The notes under the pieces are model-generated. The model was not told the DNA's origin. It saw only the letters and a list, made by a program, of their open reading frames with translations, and searched no databases. Of a DNA stretch of 64,000 bases, positions 1 through 9,142 are shown piece by piece. Source of the stretch: Cytidiella melzeri (Eukaryota; Basidiomycota; Agaricomycetes; Polyporales; Irpicaceae); the NCBI GenBank assembly GCA_022592445.1, contig JABYQR010000019.1, positions 62,001 to 126,000 of the forward strand, in the 5' to 3' direction. A program made the translations under genes and the position numbers. The first letter of the stretch is position 1. Each line of letters starts with the position of its first letter.

Positions 1-13
1 ACAACCCATTCCG

Positions 14-3000
14 GTGTACAACATAGACGGAACCCCAAATCGAGACGGGGCTATTGACGAAGTTGCCATTCTCAATATGAGGATAGGGGACCACGAGGAG
101 AGGACCATCTTCACGGTCACTGATATTGGACCCGAAGACGTAATTATAGGAATCGATTGGTTGCGGTACCATAACCCCACCATTGATTGGTACGAAGGCA
201 TCATCAGGATGGATGGATGTCCTGATGCATGTAAACCCAGACAACGGGTTGATGAGGCGAAGGAGGTTGCAGCTAAGAGAACGGCTGAGCCTAAACGGAA
301 GAAGAGAACTCCGGGACTACGGAAAGTTGTGGAACAACTCCCGTACTTGCCAGTGGATACGGAGGATGCCGAAGAAGACATTGAGGAAACCACGGAAGGT
401 TCAGGAAGTTTGGATGAGGCTGAATCGCCGAAGTTACAGGCACAGGCCACTACTCAGCTCGGTGGAAAAGGAACTCCCCGACGCATTGTACGCACACGTC
501 CGACACCTATGGTACAGGAAGGCGAACGCCTGTTCACTCTAGCGGGATACACATACTCTAGTGAACTAGCTGAGGTTGAGAACCGGGTTAAACCAGTCAA
601 AACCTTTGAGGAGATGGTACCTGAGCAATATCGACAACACGCTCACATTTTCTCTGAAACGGAATCTCAACGGCTTCCAGAACACAAGTCATATGACCAT
701 GCAATTGAGTTGATTCCGGAAGCAAAAGGATTCCATGCAAAAGTTTACCCACTGTCCCACCCCGAGCAAGAAGAGCTTGACAAGTTTATCCGAGAGAATT
801 TGGAGAAAGGGTACATTCGACCGTCAAAGTCCCCCATGGCATCACCCTTCTTCTTTGTCAAGAAAAAGGATGGAAAGTTACGCCCAGTGCAAGATTACCG
901 GAAGCTAAACGAAGTCACTATCAAAAACAGGTATCCATTGCCGTTGATCTCCGAACTCATGGATAGACTGCGAGGCGCTAGGTTCTTCACCAAACTGGAT
1001 GTCAGATGGGGATATAACAATGTCCGCATCAAAGAAGGTGATGAACACAAGGCAGCGTTTGTAACCAACCGTGGACTTTTCGAACCGACCGTCATGTTCT
1101 TCGGACTGACAAACTCTCCGGCTACGTTCCAGAATATGATGAATGATATTTTTGCCGACCTCATTGCCGAAGGCAAAGTCACAGTCTACTTAGACGATAT
1201 CCTTATCTATTCTAAGGAGATATCCGAGCACCGCGAGGTGGTACATGAAGTTCTGAGATGGCTCAGGCAACATGACCTATTCTTGAAACCTGAGAAATGC
1301 GAGTTTGAAAGATCAGAAACGGAGTACCTTGGCGTCATCATCGGCCACAATCAGTTACGTATGGATCCTGTCAAAGTAAAGGCAGTGGCCGAATGGCCTG
1401 TACCACAGAACGTCTCTGACATCCGCCGATTCCGTGGGTTTGCAAACTTCTACCGAAGGTTCATCAGGGATTTTGGGAAGATATGTAAACCCCTAGACCG
1501 TCTCACAGGTAAGGTCCCTTGGAAGTGGGGTCCTGAAGAACAGTCAGCGTTCGATGAACTCCGCCGACGATTTGTGGAAGCACCAGTATTAGCAATGTGG
1601 AGTTTTGATAGACCCACACGTTTGGAAACGGATGCATCCGGATATGCAATGGGAGGGGTGTTGGAACAACAAGCTGAAGACGGCACGTGGCACCCAGTAG
1701 CCTATCGGTCTGAAGGCATGACTGAGACCGAACGAAACTATGAGATCTACGACCGAGAACTTATGGCAATTGTGCGAGCCCTTGAAGACTGGCGTCATTA
1801 TTTGGAAGGGCTACCAGAGAAATTCCCTATTTTCTCTGACCACAAGAATCTCGAGTATTGGAAGACCGCTCGCAATTTGACACGTCGTCAAGCGCGTTGG
1901 TCATTGTTCCTCTCACGTTTCAACTTTGAGATCATCCCAAAGCCCGGGAAATCTATGGGAAAGTCAGATTCCATGTCACGATTGGGCCAACACGAGGTCA
2001 AAGACGAAGAAGACAATCTGTCACAAGTAGTCTTAGCGCCTGAGGTTTTCCGAGCTGCCGCTTCTCAACGTGGGCAAGCTAGTGTACAGCCAGACAGAGA
2101 CCTGTTGAAACGTATCCGTGACTGTTCTCTTCAAGAAACCGAGGTGGCAGAAGCACTTGCCAAAGTCAAGAAACTCGGACCTCGCGTTCTTAGCCGGGGA
2201 CTCGAAGAATGGAACAACGAGAATGGACTGTTATTGTTCCGGGGAAAAGTTTATGTTCCTAAAGATGACGAAATCCGAAAGGAACTAGTTCGGAGACATC
2301 ACGACTTACCCGCCGCTGGACATCCGGGCAGGTACAAAACGCTGGAACTACTCTCTCGAAACTACTGGTGGCCCAGCATGACACGCTTTGTCAATGACTA
2401 TGTAGACACGTGTGATACTTGTCAAAGAACCAAGACATACCCCGCCCCACCACGTGGCCCACTCAATCCACTAGATCCGCCCAATGCTCCCTGGGAAAGC
2501 GTTACCACGGACTTCATTGTCAAGTTACCGCCATGTAAAGGATACGATTCTATCACGGTTGTAGTTGATCGGACAACAGCGCAGGTGCATTGCTATCCAT
2601 CACGAGAAAGCATGAAAACTCCCGAACACGTGCAGGACTATATTGCAAACGTGTTTCGACTCCATGGTGTACCTCGTCAGATGATCTCAGACCGTGGATC
2701 GGTATTCGCATCCAAGTTTCTCCGTGCTATCTACGATGCACTCGGAGTAAAGTCGTCTATGTCCACTGCGTACCACCCTCAGACAGACGGTAAAACAGAA
2801 CGTATGAACCAAGAGATAGAACAATATCTCCGAGTATTCTGTTCCTTCCGACAGGATGACTGGGTAGACTGGTTGCCAATTGCGGAGTTTGCGCTCAATA
2901 GCCGAGTACACTCGTCCACCGGGAAGGCCCCCTTCGAACTGATCTATGGGTATCTACCAGAGTTCCAGGTGCCTTTGAATCCGGTATCAAACGTTCCTGC

Positions 3001-3706
3001 AGCAGACAAGCGTCTTCGAGCACTCCGAGAAGCCCAAGAAGATGCCAAAGCTGCGCTACAACTCACGGCAGAACGCATGAAGCGATTCTATGATCACGGA
3101 GTTACAAAGGCGCCGCAGTTTAAAGTCGGTGATAAGGTTTACGTGGAGCGCGAGAAGCATCCAAAGGAACAGCCGGTGGCAAAACTAGCACCAAAACGAG
3201 ATGGTCCTTATGAAGTCTTGGAAAAGATTGGGGACCTGAATTATCGGGTCAAACTCACCATTCGAGACAAGCGACACCCCGTGTTCCATGTAGATAGGCT
3301 ACGACCGGCCAAAACGGCAAGTTTGGTCCCTAACCGAGAATTTCCTGAACCGGATCCGATTGTGGTTGACGAAGAAGAGGAGTACGAAGTAGAACAGATC
3401 CTTGATTCTAGGATCTTTGGACGGAAGAAAGAGTTTCAGTACCGCGTCAAGTGGAGAGGATACCCAGATTCAGAAAACTCCTGGGAACCCGCAACCAACG
3501 TCACTCATGCTGATGAAGCAGTTAAAGATTTCCACAGACGGCACCCAGGAGCTCCACGACCAATTGCTGCATCTCTATTCTTGGCGATGAATTTCCGACC
3601 AATCAACGAGAATTTTGAGAAACTACCTTCAGAAACTCTACGACGCGTATCCTTGTGGGAAGACGGAAAAGACTCAACTCCTGCCTTCCGGAGAAAAGGC
3701 CTTTAG
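14..3706 (+). CDS. Gypsy Pol polyprotein: protease end, RT, RNase H, integrase, chromodomain
   Basis: An uninterrupted frame of about 1230 residues, open at the left edge of the window, so the N-terminus shown is not the true start. The first 60 residues hold the end of a retropepsin (IIGIDWL). Reverse transcriptase follows (residues about 250-440, with KKKDGKLRPVQDYR, FFGLTNSPATF and catalytic YLDD). RNase H comes next (TDASGYAMGGVL, NYEIYDRELMAI). The integrase has an HHCC zinc domain (H..H then CDTCQRTK), a DDE core (DFIVKLPP, SDRGSVFASKF, HPQTDGKTERMNQE) and a C-terminal chromodomain (YRVKWRGYPDSENSWEPATN), which in this group targets integration to marked chromatin. No stop or frameshift is seen, unlike B and C, so A is the youngest or best preserved gypsy copy here. 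Gag is not visible. Confidence 0.95.
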   Translation: MYNIDGTPNRDGAIDEVAILNMRIGDHEERTIFTVTDIGPEDVIIGIDWLRYHNPTIDWYEGIIRMDGCPDACKPRQRVDEAKEVAAKRTAEPKRKKRTPGLRKVVEQLPYLPVDTEDAEEDIEETTEGSGSLDEAESPKLQAQATTQLGGKGTPRRIVRTRPTPMVQEGERLFTLAGYTYSSELAEVENRVKPVKTFEEMVPEQYRQHAHIFSETESQRLPEHKSYDHAIELIPEAKGFHAKVYPLSHPEQEELDKFIRENLEKGYIRPSKSPMASPFFFVKKKDGKLRPVQDYRKLNEVTIKNRYPLPLISELMDRLRGARFFTKLDVRWGYNNVRIKEGDEHKAAFVTNRGLFEPTVMFFGLTNSPATFQNMMNDIFADLIAEGKVTVYLDDILIYSKEISEHREVVHEVLRWLRQHDLFLKPEKCEFERSETEYLGVIIGHNQLRMDPVKVKAVAEWPVPQNVSDIRRFRGFANFYRRFIRDFGKICKPLDRLTGKVPWKWGPEEQSAFDELRRRFVEAPVLAMWSFDRPTRLETDASGYAMGGVLEQQAEDGTWHPVAYRSEGMTETERNYEIYDRELMAIVRALEDWRHYLEGLPEKFPIFSDHKNLEYWKTARNLTRRQARWSLFLSRFNFEIIPKPGKSMGKSDSMSRLGQHEVKDEEDNLSQVVLAPEVFRAAASQRGQASVQPDRDLLKRIRDCSLQETEVAEALAKVKKLGPRVLSRGLEEWNNENGLLLFRGKVYVPKDDEIRKELVRRHHDLPAAGHPGRYKTLELLSRNYWWPSMTRFVNDYVDTCDTCQRTKTYPAPPRGPLNPLDPPNAPWESVTTDFIVKLPPCKGYDSITVVVDRTTAQVHCYPSRESMKTPEHVQDYIANVFRLHGVPRQMISDRGSVFASKFLRAIYDALGVKSSMSTAYHPQTDGKTERMNQEIEQYLRVFCSFRQDDWVDWLPIAEFALNSRVHSSTGKAPFELIYGYLPEFQVPLNPVSNVPAADKRLRALREAQEDAKAALQLTAERMKRFYDHGVTKAPQFKVGDKVYVEREKHPKEQPVAKLAPKRDGPYEVLEKIGDLNYRVKLTIRDKRHPVFHVDRLRPAKTASLVPNREFPEPDPIVVDEEEEYEVEQILDSRIFGRKKEFQYRVKWRGYPDSENSWEPATNVTHADEAVKDFHRRHPGAPRPIAASLFLAMNFRPINENFEKLPSETLRRVSLWEDGKDSTPAFRRKGL

Positions 3707-3717
3707 GAGGGGGGTAA

Positions 3718-4226
3718 TGTCACGACCATGCACACTTTTTCCTTTCTTTTCCTTTTATTTTCGTTATCCTACCTTCTCAATTTCCTTATCTTATCTTATC
3801 GATGGTACATGGCTACTGCATGTGATCAAGTGCATGTGACAGACTGGTCACATGATCATAGAAGGTGCTGGAACATTGTAGAACATCGCACCATAGCACA
3901 CCATACATTCCCACGGCAGTGTTAGGAGTACAGACCCGGTACCAGGGGTCCTTGTCTGAGATGTATATAAACCCACCCTGTAGCTCCCTAAAGACCTCAG
4001 ATTCTACCTCCTGGTCTTTAGGTGACGTCCACCTTGTACCTAGTCCTTCACAGTACTAATATAACCTGGTCTTTAGCTCATTGTCAGCTGATCCCTCGTC
4101 GTCGTGTCTCCACTCCTCCTCATCACCTACACTCCTGTCGTCATCGTCCACGCGAGTCCGCTCGTCGTTCCTCCCTCTTTGTCGTCACTTCCTCGCTCTT
4201 CATAGAGTTTGGTTGTGTTCTTGACA
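3718..4226 (+). repeat. 3' LTR of element A
   Basis: A 509-bp LTR beginning TGTCACG just after the polypurine tract and TAA, and ending CTTGACA; the termini form the inverted pair TGTCA/TGACA. A promoter-like TATA run (GATGTATATAAACCC) lies near 3959. The right boundary is set where the downstream sequence becomes element B coding sequence. Short open frames within it are not genes. Confidence 0.85.
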
Positions 4227-5024
4227 TGTACCAAGCTTGCTGCCGAAGCAAACAAAGCTAAAGCTCAGCGCTCCTTCAAAGACATTGTTCCATCAGAGTA
4301 TCACAGACACGCTAAATTCTTCTCTGAGGAAGAGTCTAATTGGCTACCCCAGCATCAGCCCTGGGACCATTCGATTGATCTCAAACCAGACGCTCCTGAG
4401 ACCATCAAATCAAAATTTTATCCTATGCCCCTGAACAAACAAGCCGAGCTTGACAAGTTCATTCAGGAGAACCTATCAAAAGGTTACATCACACCTTCTA
4501 AGTCTCCGATGGCTTCTCCAGTCTTCCTCCATCAAAAAGAAGGACAACAAACTCCGTCTTATTCAGGACTATTGTAAACTCAGCGACATCACTGTAAAAA
4601 ATTACCCACTACCGCTTGCTACCAACATTATAAACAAGCTCAAGGGTGCAAAGATCTTCACCAAGTTTGATGTTTGTTGGGGATATCATAATGTCCGCAT
4701 CAAAGAAGGAGACGAGTACAAAGCGGCTTTTGTTACCAACCGAGGACTTTTCAAACCTAAAGTCATGTTCTTTGGTCTCACAAACTCACCCGCTACCTTC
4801 CAAGCTCTGATGGACAACATCTTTGCCAACCTTGTCACCGAGGGCAAGGTGGCTGTCTATCTAGATGACATCTTAATCTGGAGCAACAACCTGACAGAAC
4901 TGCAAGGTTGTACATGAAGTCCTTGAGCGACTTCAATAGCACGATCTCTACCTTTGGCCGGAAAAGTGCAAGTTTGAGAAATCTGAGATTGAGTACCTCA
5001 GGTTGATCATTCACGCCGGCAAAG
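4227..5024 (+). pseudogene. Decayed gypsy element B, left part (linker and RT)
   Basis: Translated matches to elements A and C start abruptly at 4227, in the protease-RT linker (LAAEANKAKAQRSF). RT follows in two frames: up to about 4535 (YITPSKSPMASPVF) and then, after a frameshift, from about 4537 (KKKDNKLRLIQDY, FFGLTNSPATF, YLDDILIW). The frame is lost again near 4905, but RT similarity continues to 5024 (PEKCKFEKSEIEYL), where the LTR of element C interrupts it. The right-hand half resumes at 13704. The multiple frameshifts make this the oldest retroelement of the nest. Confidence 0.88.
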
Positions 5025-5322
5025 TGACATGGAAAGTCCAACAGAGACCGGGTTTTTCCAATATTGTCACAAGTTTACAGCCTTAGGCGCCTATCTAGAG
5101 TGCTTATTTTCCGGCTAGGATATTACCAGACCTAACCCTAACCCGGGTCACGTGACATCCTGCCTTATTTATCAATAGTCCAGACCCAAACCCTAGACTC
5201 AATCTGGAGCGGTTCCAGATCAACCTAGGCTATTGTTCTATTGTTCCTCTTCCATTGTTAGGGATTCCCCAGGGATTCCCCAGGGATTCCCCAGGGATTC
5301 CCCCAGTTCTCATTGTTCTATT

Positions 5323-6053
5323 TGTCACAGATTTTCAATGTTTCTACAAGACTTGCCTTACCAGGCAACGGTATTATTGGGAATATTTAAGTGCTTGTCA
5401 AGCGCTTATCCAGCGCTTATCTGGCGTCTATTTAGGCACTTATCCAGCGCTTATCTGGCGCTTATCAGGCGCCTATTCCGGCGCTTATTCTCAGTGCCTA
5501 TCAATTGATGCACTGATGCGCCTCCTGTCTCTGATGCGCTGATGCGCTCCTTTCCTTATCTGTGTATCACATGATAGATCTCCCGGAACCTTGTGGAACT
5601 TGCTGGAACTATGATGTCATAGTATAGAACATTCCATTAGATGATGTCATAATTCCTAGAACCTTCTGGAAAAGTCTAGCCCTGTCTTAGAACAAGCTAG
5701 AACAAGTCTAGCCTTGGGACTGGGTCATGGGATCAGGTCATGGGGACAATTGCTATTGGTTGATTATTGAAGTGGCACCACTAGGGCATAGGGCATGCTT
5801 AGTAAGGTAGATTACTTTGCTTACTCATGTAGGTATTAGTGGTCTTAGGGTAGTACCTGGGGCCCCCGGTCCCCCCCTTCATGTATATATAGAGGCACTC
5901 CTGAGGGCATATCCCCTCAGTCTTATCCACTCTGTTGAACCAGGACTACTCAGTACCTCACAGTACTTCGCTCACCACCACTCTTACTCTCTATCTCACC
6001 ACAAACCCCTCAAGTTAACCAACTTATCTGGTGAGTGTAGCATTACTGTTACA
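5323..6053. mobile_element. Solo LTR D nested in the 5' LTR of element C
   Basis: A 731-bp insertion starting TGTCACAG and ending CTGTTACA, with the LTR-type inverted termini TGT..ACA. It is flanked by a perfect five-base duplication CTATT (5318-5322 and 6054-6058). The 3' LTR of C preserves the empty site with a single CTATT near 13195. No coding domains are present, so it is a solo LTR left by recombination between two LTRs. It contains a GCGCTTATC-type minisatellite (about 5395-5490), a TATA box (GTATATATAGAGGC, about 5884) and a splice-donor-like CTGGTGAGT near its right end. Its family differs from A and C. Confidence 0.93.
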
Positions 6054-6397
6054 CTATTGTCTTTCGACTATTGTCTTCTGTCTATTGTTAGGGATTCCCC
6101 AGGGATTCCCCCAGTTTCTATTGTTCTATTGTTCTTATCCTATTGTTCTATTGTTCTATTGTTCTAGCTCTATTGTTCTACGTACCCTGGTCCTTGACAG
6201 TTACTCAGGTCCTTGACAGTTACTCAGGTCCTTGACAGTTACCCTGGTTCCTTATTGTTCTATTGTTACTCCAGCCCCACAGTTACTCCAGTCCCTAGTG
6301 TGGGAACTGGTGCACAGACCACCCAGATACAGTATATATAGTACCCCTTACCCTCCCTGGTTCTGCATCTTGACCTCTTCGTCATTTGCACTGCCAG

Positions 6398-6458
6398 GTG
6401 AGTTACTCAATGTAACCTAGTATAAGCATGATATTAACTTTGTCATTTGCACTGCCAG
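6398..6458 (+). promoter_or_regulatory. Intron-like segment bounded by a direct repeat in the C LTR
   Basis: The 17-base string GTCATTTGCACTGCCAG occurs at 6381-6397 and 6442-6458. The first copy is followed at once by GTGAGT and the second ends in CAG, so a 61-nt segment with perfect donor and acceptor lies in the transcript leader, about 60 bases after the TATA box. The 3' LTR carries the same arrangement (13491-13568). Splicing would remove exactly one repeat unit. This is inference; it could simply be a tandem duplication. Confidence 0.4.
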
Positions 6459-6593
6459 TATCCGGCCTCAGTGCCTGCTTGCCTGCTTATCATTGACTTT
6501 GACCTCGTTGTCGTCGTTGGAGATCTACCCCCCTTCCTCTCTATTTCACTCCCTTTTTAGGGTTATCAGCATAGCAGCAGTTGCTCTGCGACA

Positions 6594-6761
6594 TTAGGTC
6601 AAGATAACAGCTATTGGCACGACTGCCCTTAGCTTGGATCAAGCCCTCCTGTCCCCCCAGTTTTAAAAAGTTTATTCCCCCCTACGTTTGAGAGTAAGCC
6701 ATTGCCGTCCGTCTTGACATGCTTGATCGCTGACTCGTTCACTTTCCGTGGTTGATTCTTA
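6594..6761 (+). other. Leader of element C between LTR and first gag frame
   Basis: Untranslated leader following the 5' LTR. No clear tRNA-complementary primer-binding site directly abuts the LTR; a TTGGCACGACTGCC string occurs about 20 bases in. Self-priming, as in Tf1-like chromoviruses, is possible but not shown. Confidence 0.5.
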
Positions 6762-7214
6762 GTGCCGAAAGAATCCCACTCCCGTTTTACTACTTGCCCA
6801 GATCCTTTGCATAAGGATCTGAATCAAGCCCGTCGAGAAGTCCAGATCCATCGTGCCTTACCTAAGGCTGTGTTTGATCAACTCGATGCAGAGCACGCAC
6901 GTGGCAAGAGTCACAAGTACACGGAGAAGGAGCTCAAGGCTATTGCCTCCTACGTCGGTCGCCATAAACCCAAGGGTTCTTCCCTCACACACAGATTCAC
7001 CACAGCAGAGGAGTTTGAAAAACTCCGCGCCGAGTCCAAAGAGTTCGCCGCCCGCACCGCACGCGAACGAGCTGAGGCATTAGCAAGTCTCCCTAAGAAG
7101 CCTTCATTAGCAGAACGCTTCCCAGCCCGGCCCGCTACCAACCCTAGTGCAGCCCTCATAGCAGCAAAGCCAACTCTCATTGACTTCCGCAAGCACACTG
7201 TTGAAGACCTTTAA
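6762..7214 (+). pseudogene. Gag-like N-terminal frame of element C (broken)
   Basis: An open frame of about 150 residues rich in charged residues and Ala, with a helical stretch (AARTARERAEALASLPKK). It has no ATG at its left end. It stops at TAA 7212-7214, but the same frame reads on for about 65 residues (LTATLQRLLILPTIDKYHQL, KLEKLLEELPTQ), so the stop looks secondary. From 7415 to 7833 the sequence is largely unreadable in one frame. It is assigned to gag only by position upstream of the capsid-like frame. Confidence 0.55.
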
Positions 7215-7833
7215 GGTATCTTCACTCCCAAGCTCACTGCCACCCTCCAACGTCTGTTGATCCTCCCCACCATTGACAAATACCACCAGCTTCACAGAGA
7301 CACAAAGCTTCATTTCGAGCAGGTGAAACAGAAGTTAGAAAAGCTTCTGGAAGAGCTACCAACCCAAGCCTCTGTCATCACTCATCGTGAGTGCAGTTGC
7401 TGGATTGGGGATTGAAGGCAATTGGAGAATTAGTTTTACGGGTCTAAGGAGAAATTACGAACAGGTGTTCAAAGCTTTAGACAACATTTGGGCGGACGAG
7501 TACTTCATCTCATTCTAGGTAGAATACAGGGTGGCTTCCCAAAGTCCCGAGAGTAGCATTTGGTCTAGAGATCATCTTCCCTGCAAAAATTATCCACACA
7601 CCTTCAACCAACAAACCTTAAGAGACGAGTGTTACGACTTAGACAAAGGACATCAAGTTTGTGAAGTACAACCGTGTCCCAATCGCTACAACAGAGTAGA
7701 ATATCCTGGTCGTTACGCAAACCAGTACTGACCCATCCATCACTGGCAAGAAAATCGTATTCTTGAATCTCTCCCGCCTCTGCCCGAACCTGAAGAAGAC
7801 TTTGATCAAACCTTCACGCAGGAACAGTATCAG

Positions 7834-9083
7834 ATGGACTCCACCAACGTCTCCCAGCATGCGTCCAGGGTACCCACCCCAGCCCCTGTACAAGAGCCAT
7901 TGTCTCCTCCTTCTGCAGAACAATTGCTGCAAGCACTGCTCCTTGGTCAGCAACAGCTGACACAAGCCATTACAGCGCTGATTCAGAATCAGCAACCGGT
8001 CAACAACCGATCAAGGGAAAGGGTTGTGGAAACACCTGCCAGTTTCAAAGGCAATGCTAGCAGCAATGCACGTCGCTTTTTAGCCGCCTTTTCCATGTAC
8101 GCACAGTTTTACAAGAAGCTGTCTCCGTACAACGCTCAAGGCGGTCAGACCCGGTTGGACCACCTCTGGATTTTGTCAGCCCTGTCATTCATGACAGAAG
8201 ACGCAGCAGTTTGGGCTACGCCCCACATGGACCTGATTGCTAGTCATCAGGCAGCCTTCAACGGTGACTGAGACGACTTTAGAACCGCGTTTAAAGCACG
8301 ATTTGAACCGGTCGATGAAATGGTAGATGCTAAAGCCAAGCTCAGGGAGCTATGGCAAGGCAAGAAAACAGTTCCGGAGTACACGGCGTGATTCAGGGAG
8401 ATTATGGATAGGACCGGCTACTCGACACAAGACCTTCGTGATCGGTACTACGAACACCTGAGTACTACCATCAAGGATGAACTGGTTCACACCGCAAGGC
8501 CACACGTCACTCTTGTAGATCTGATCAATGTTGCTACCGACATTGACAATTGTCTTTGTGTTCAAGCTCAAGAGAAAGCTCGTGAACAAAGTCGTACGGT
8601 TCCCAATCTGTTCAAAACCACACCGGTCTCCACCTCGTCCCCGCTTCCTTCGTCCAAGCACCTCGTGACTCCAATGCCATGGAAATTGATGCTACCAAAG
8701 TGGGGCCCAACGGAAAAACACGTGCCGACTTCATGAAGGCCATGAACGGCAGATGTTACGGATGCAGATCAAATGAACACCAAAAGAAGGATGGAAAACA
8801 CAATTGTGAACTGTGCGGACATTGTGGTGGCAACCATCAGACGCAAGTTTGCCAAAGCCGGTTCCTCGGATACCCACCCAGGCAACAGAAGGTGGCTGCT
8901 AGTACCCTCTTTAATCCATCCACTCCGGCTCCCTCGTCGTCCTCGTCCACGAGGCCCCTGCCTAATCCCCCCGTCGCCTCCGTTGCCAGCTCTTCAAATC
9001 CGTTCAACTACAATGCCATCATGAAGCAGATGTCATCGCTCACGGACCAAGTCAAGCAGCTAGGTAATCAAAGGGATTTTTAG
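7834..9083 (+). pseudogene. Gag (capsid and zinc knuckle) of element C, broken
   Basis: The frame from ATG 7834 has a Gln-rich coiled start (EQLLQALLLGQQQLTQAI) and then a retrotransposon Gag domain (ARRFLAAFSMYAQFYKKL, FKARFEPVDEMVDAKAKL). TGA stops at 8269-8271 and 8389-8391 interrupt it without changing frame. A frameshift between about 8560 and 8670 moves the frame to NAMEIDATKVG. The C-terminus carries a Cys/His cluster (CYGC, CELCGHCGGNHQTQVC), the nucleic-acid-binding knuckle of Gag, and ends at TAG 9081-9083. It is the PEG10-like type of Gag common in fungal gypsy elements. Confidence 0.85.
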
Positions 9084-9142
9084 AAAGGACTCCTGGTGAA
9101 ACTGCACCCTCGAGTCCCTCTAGAAAGACCTACATAGAAGAA

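Larger units (their letters stand above)
1..4226 (+). mobile_element. Ty3/gypsy chromovirus, element A (5' truncated by window edge)
   Basis: This LTR retrotransposon begins before the window. Inside the window are the end of its protease, an intact pol reading frame, a polypurine tract (AGGAGGGGGG, about 3705-3714) and a 3' LTR from TGTCACG at 3718 to TTGACA at 4226. Domain order protease-RT-RNase H-integrase-chromodomain places it in the chromovirus branch of Ty3/gypsy. The sequence right after the LTR resumes the coding sequence of a different, decayed gypsy element (B) in mid-frame, so A sits inside B. The right-hand target duplication is predicted to be TGTAC (4227-4231); its left partner lies outside the window. 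Confidence 0.93.
5025..6593 (+). repeat. 5' LTR of element C (interrupted by solo LTR D)
   Basis: Homologous to 12917-13703 throughout, except for the 736 bases made of D plus one copy of its target duplication. Without them it is about 833 bp, slightly longer than the 3' copy because of extra units of an 11-bp GGGATTCCCCA repeat (about 5263-5302) and extra units of a GTCCTTGACAGTTACTCAG repeat (about 6190-6240). A TATA element (CAGTATATATAGTACC) lies at about 6329. The boundary at 6593 is where similarity to the 3' LTR ends. Confidence 0.9.

Noticed and set aside
5263..5302. CRISPR-like regular repeats
   Set aside because: Units are directly tandem without spacers, lie within an LTR, and the genome is eukaryotic.
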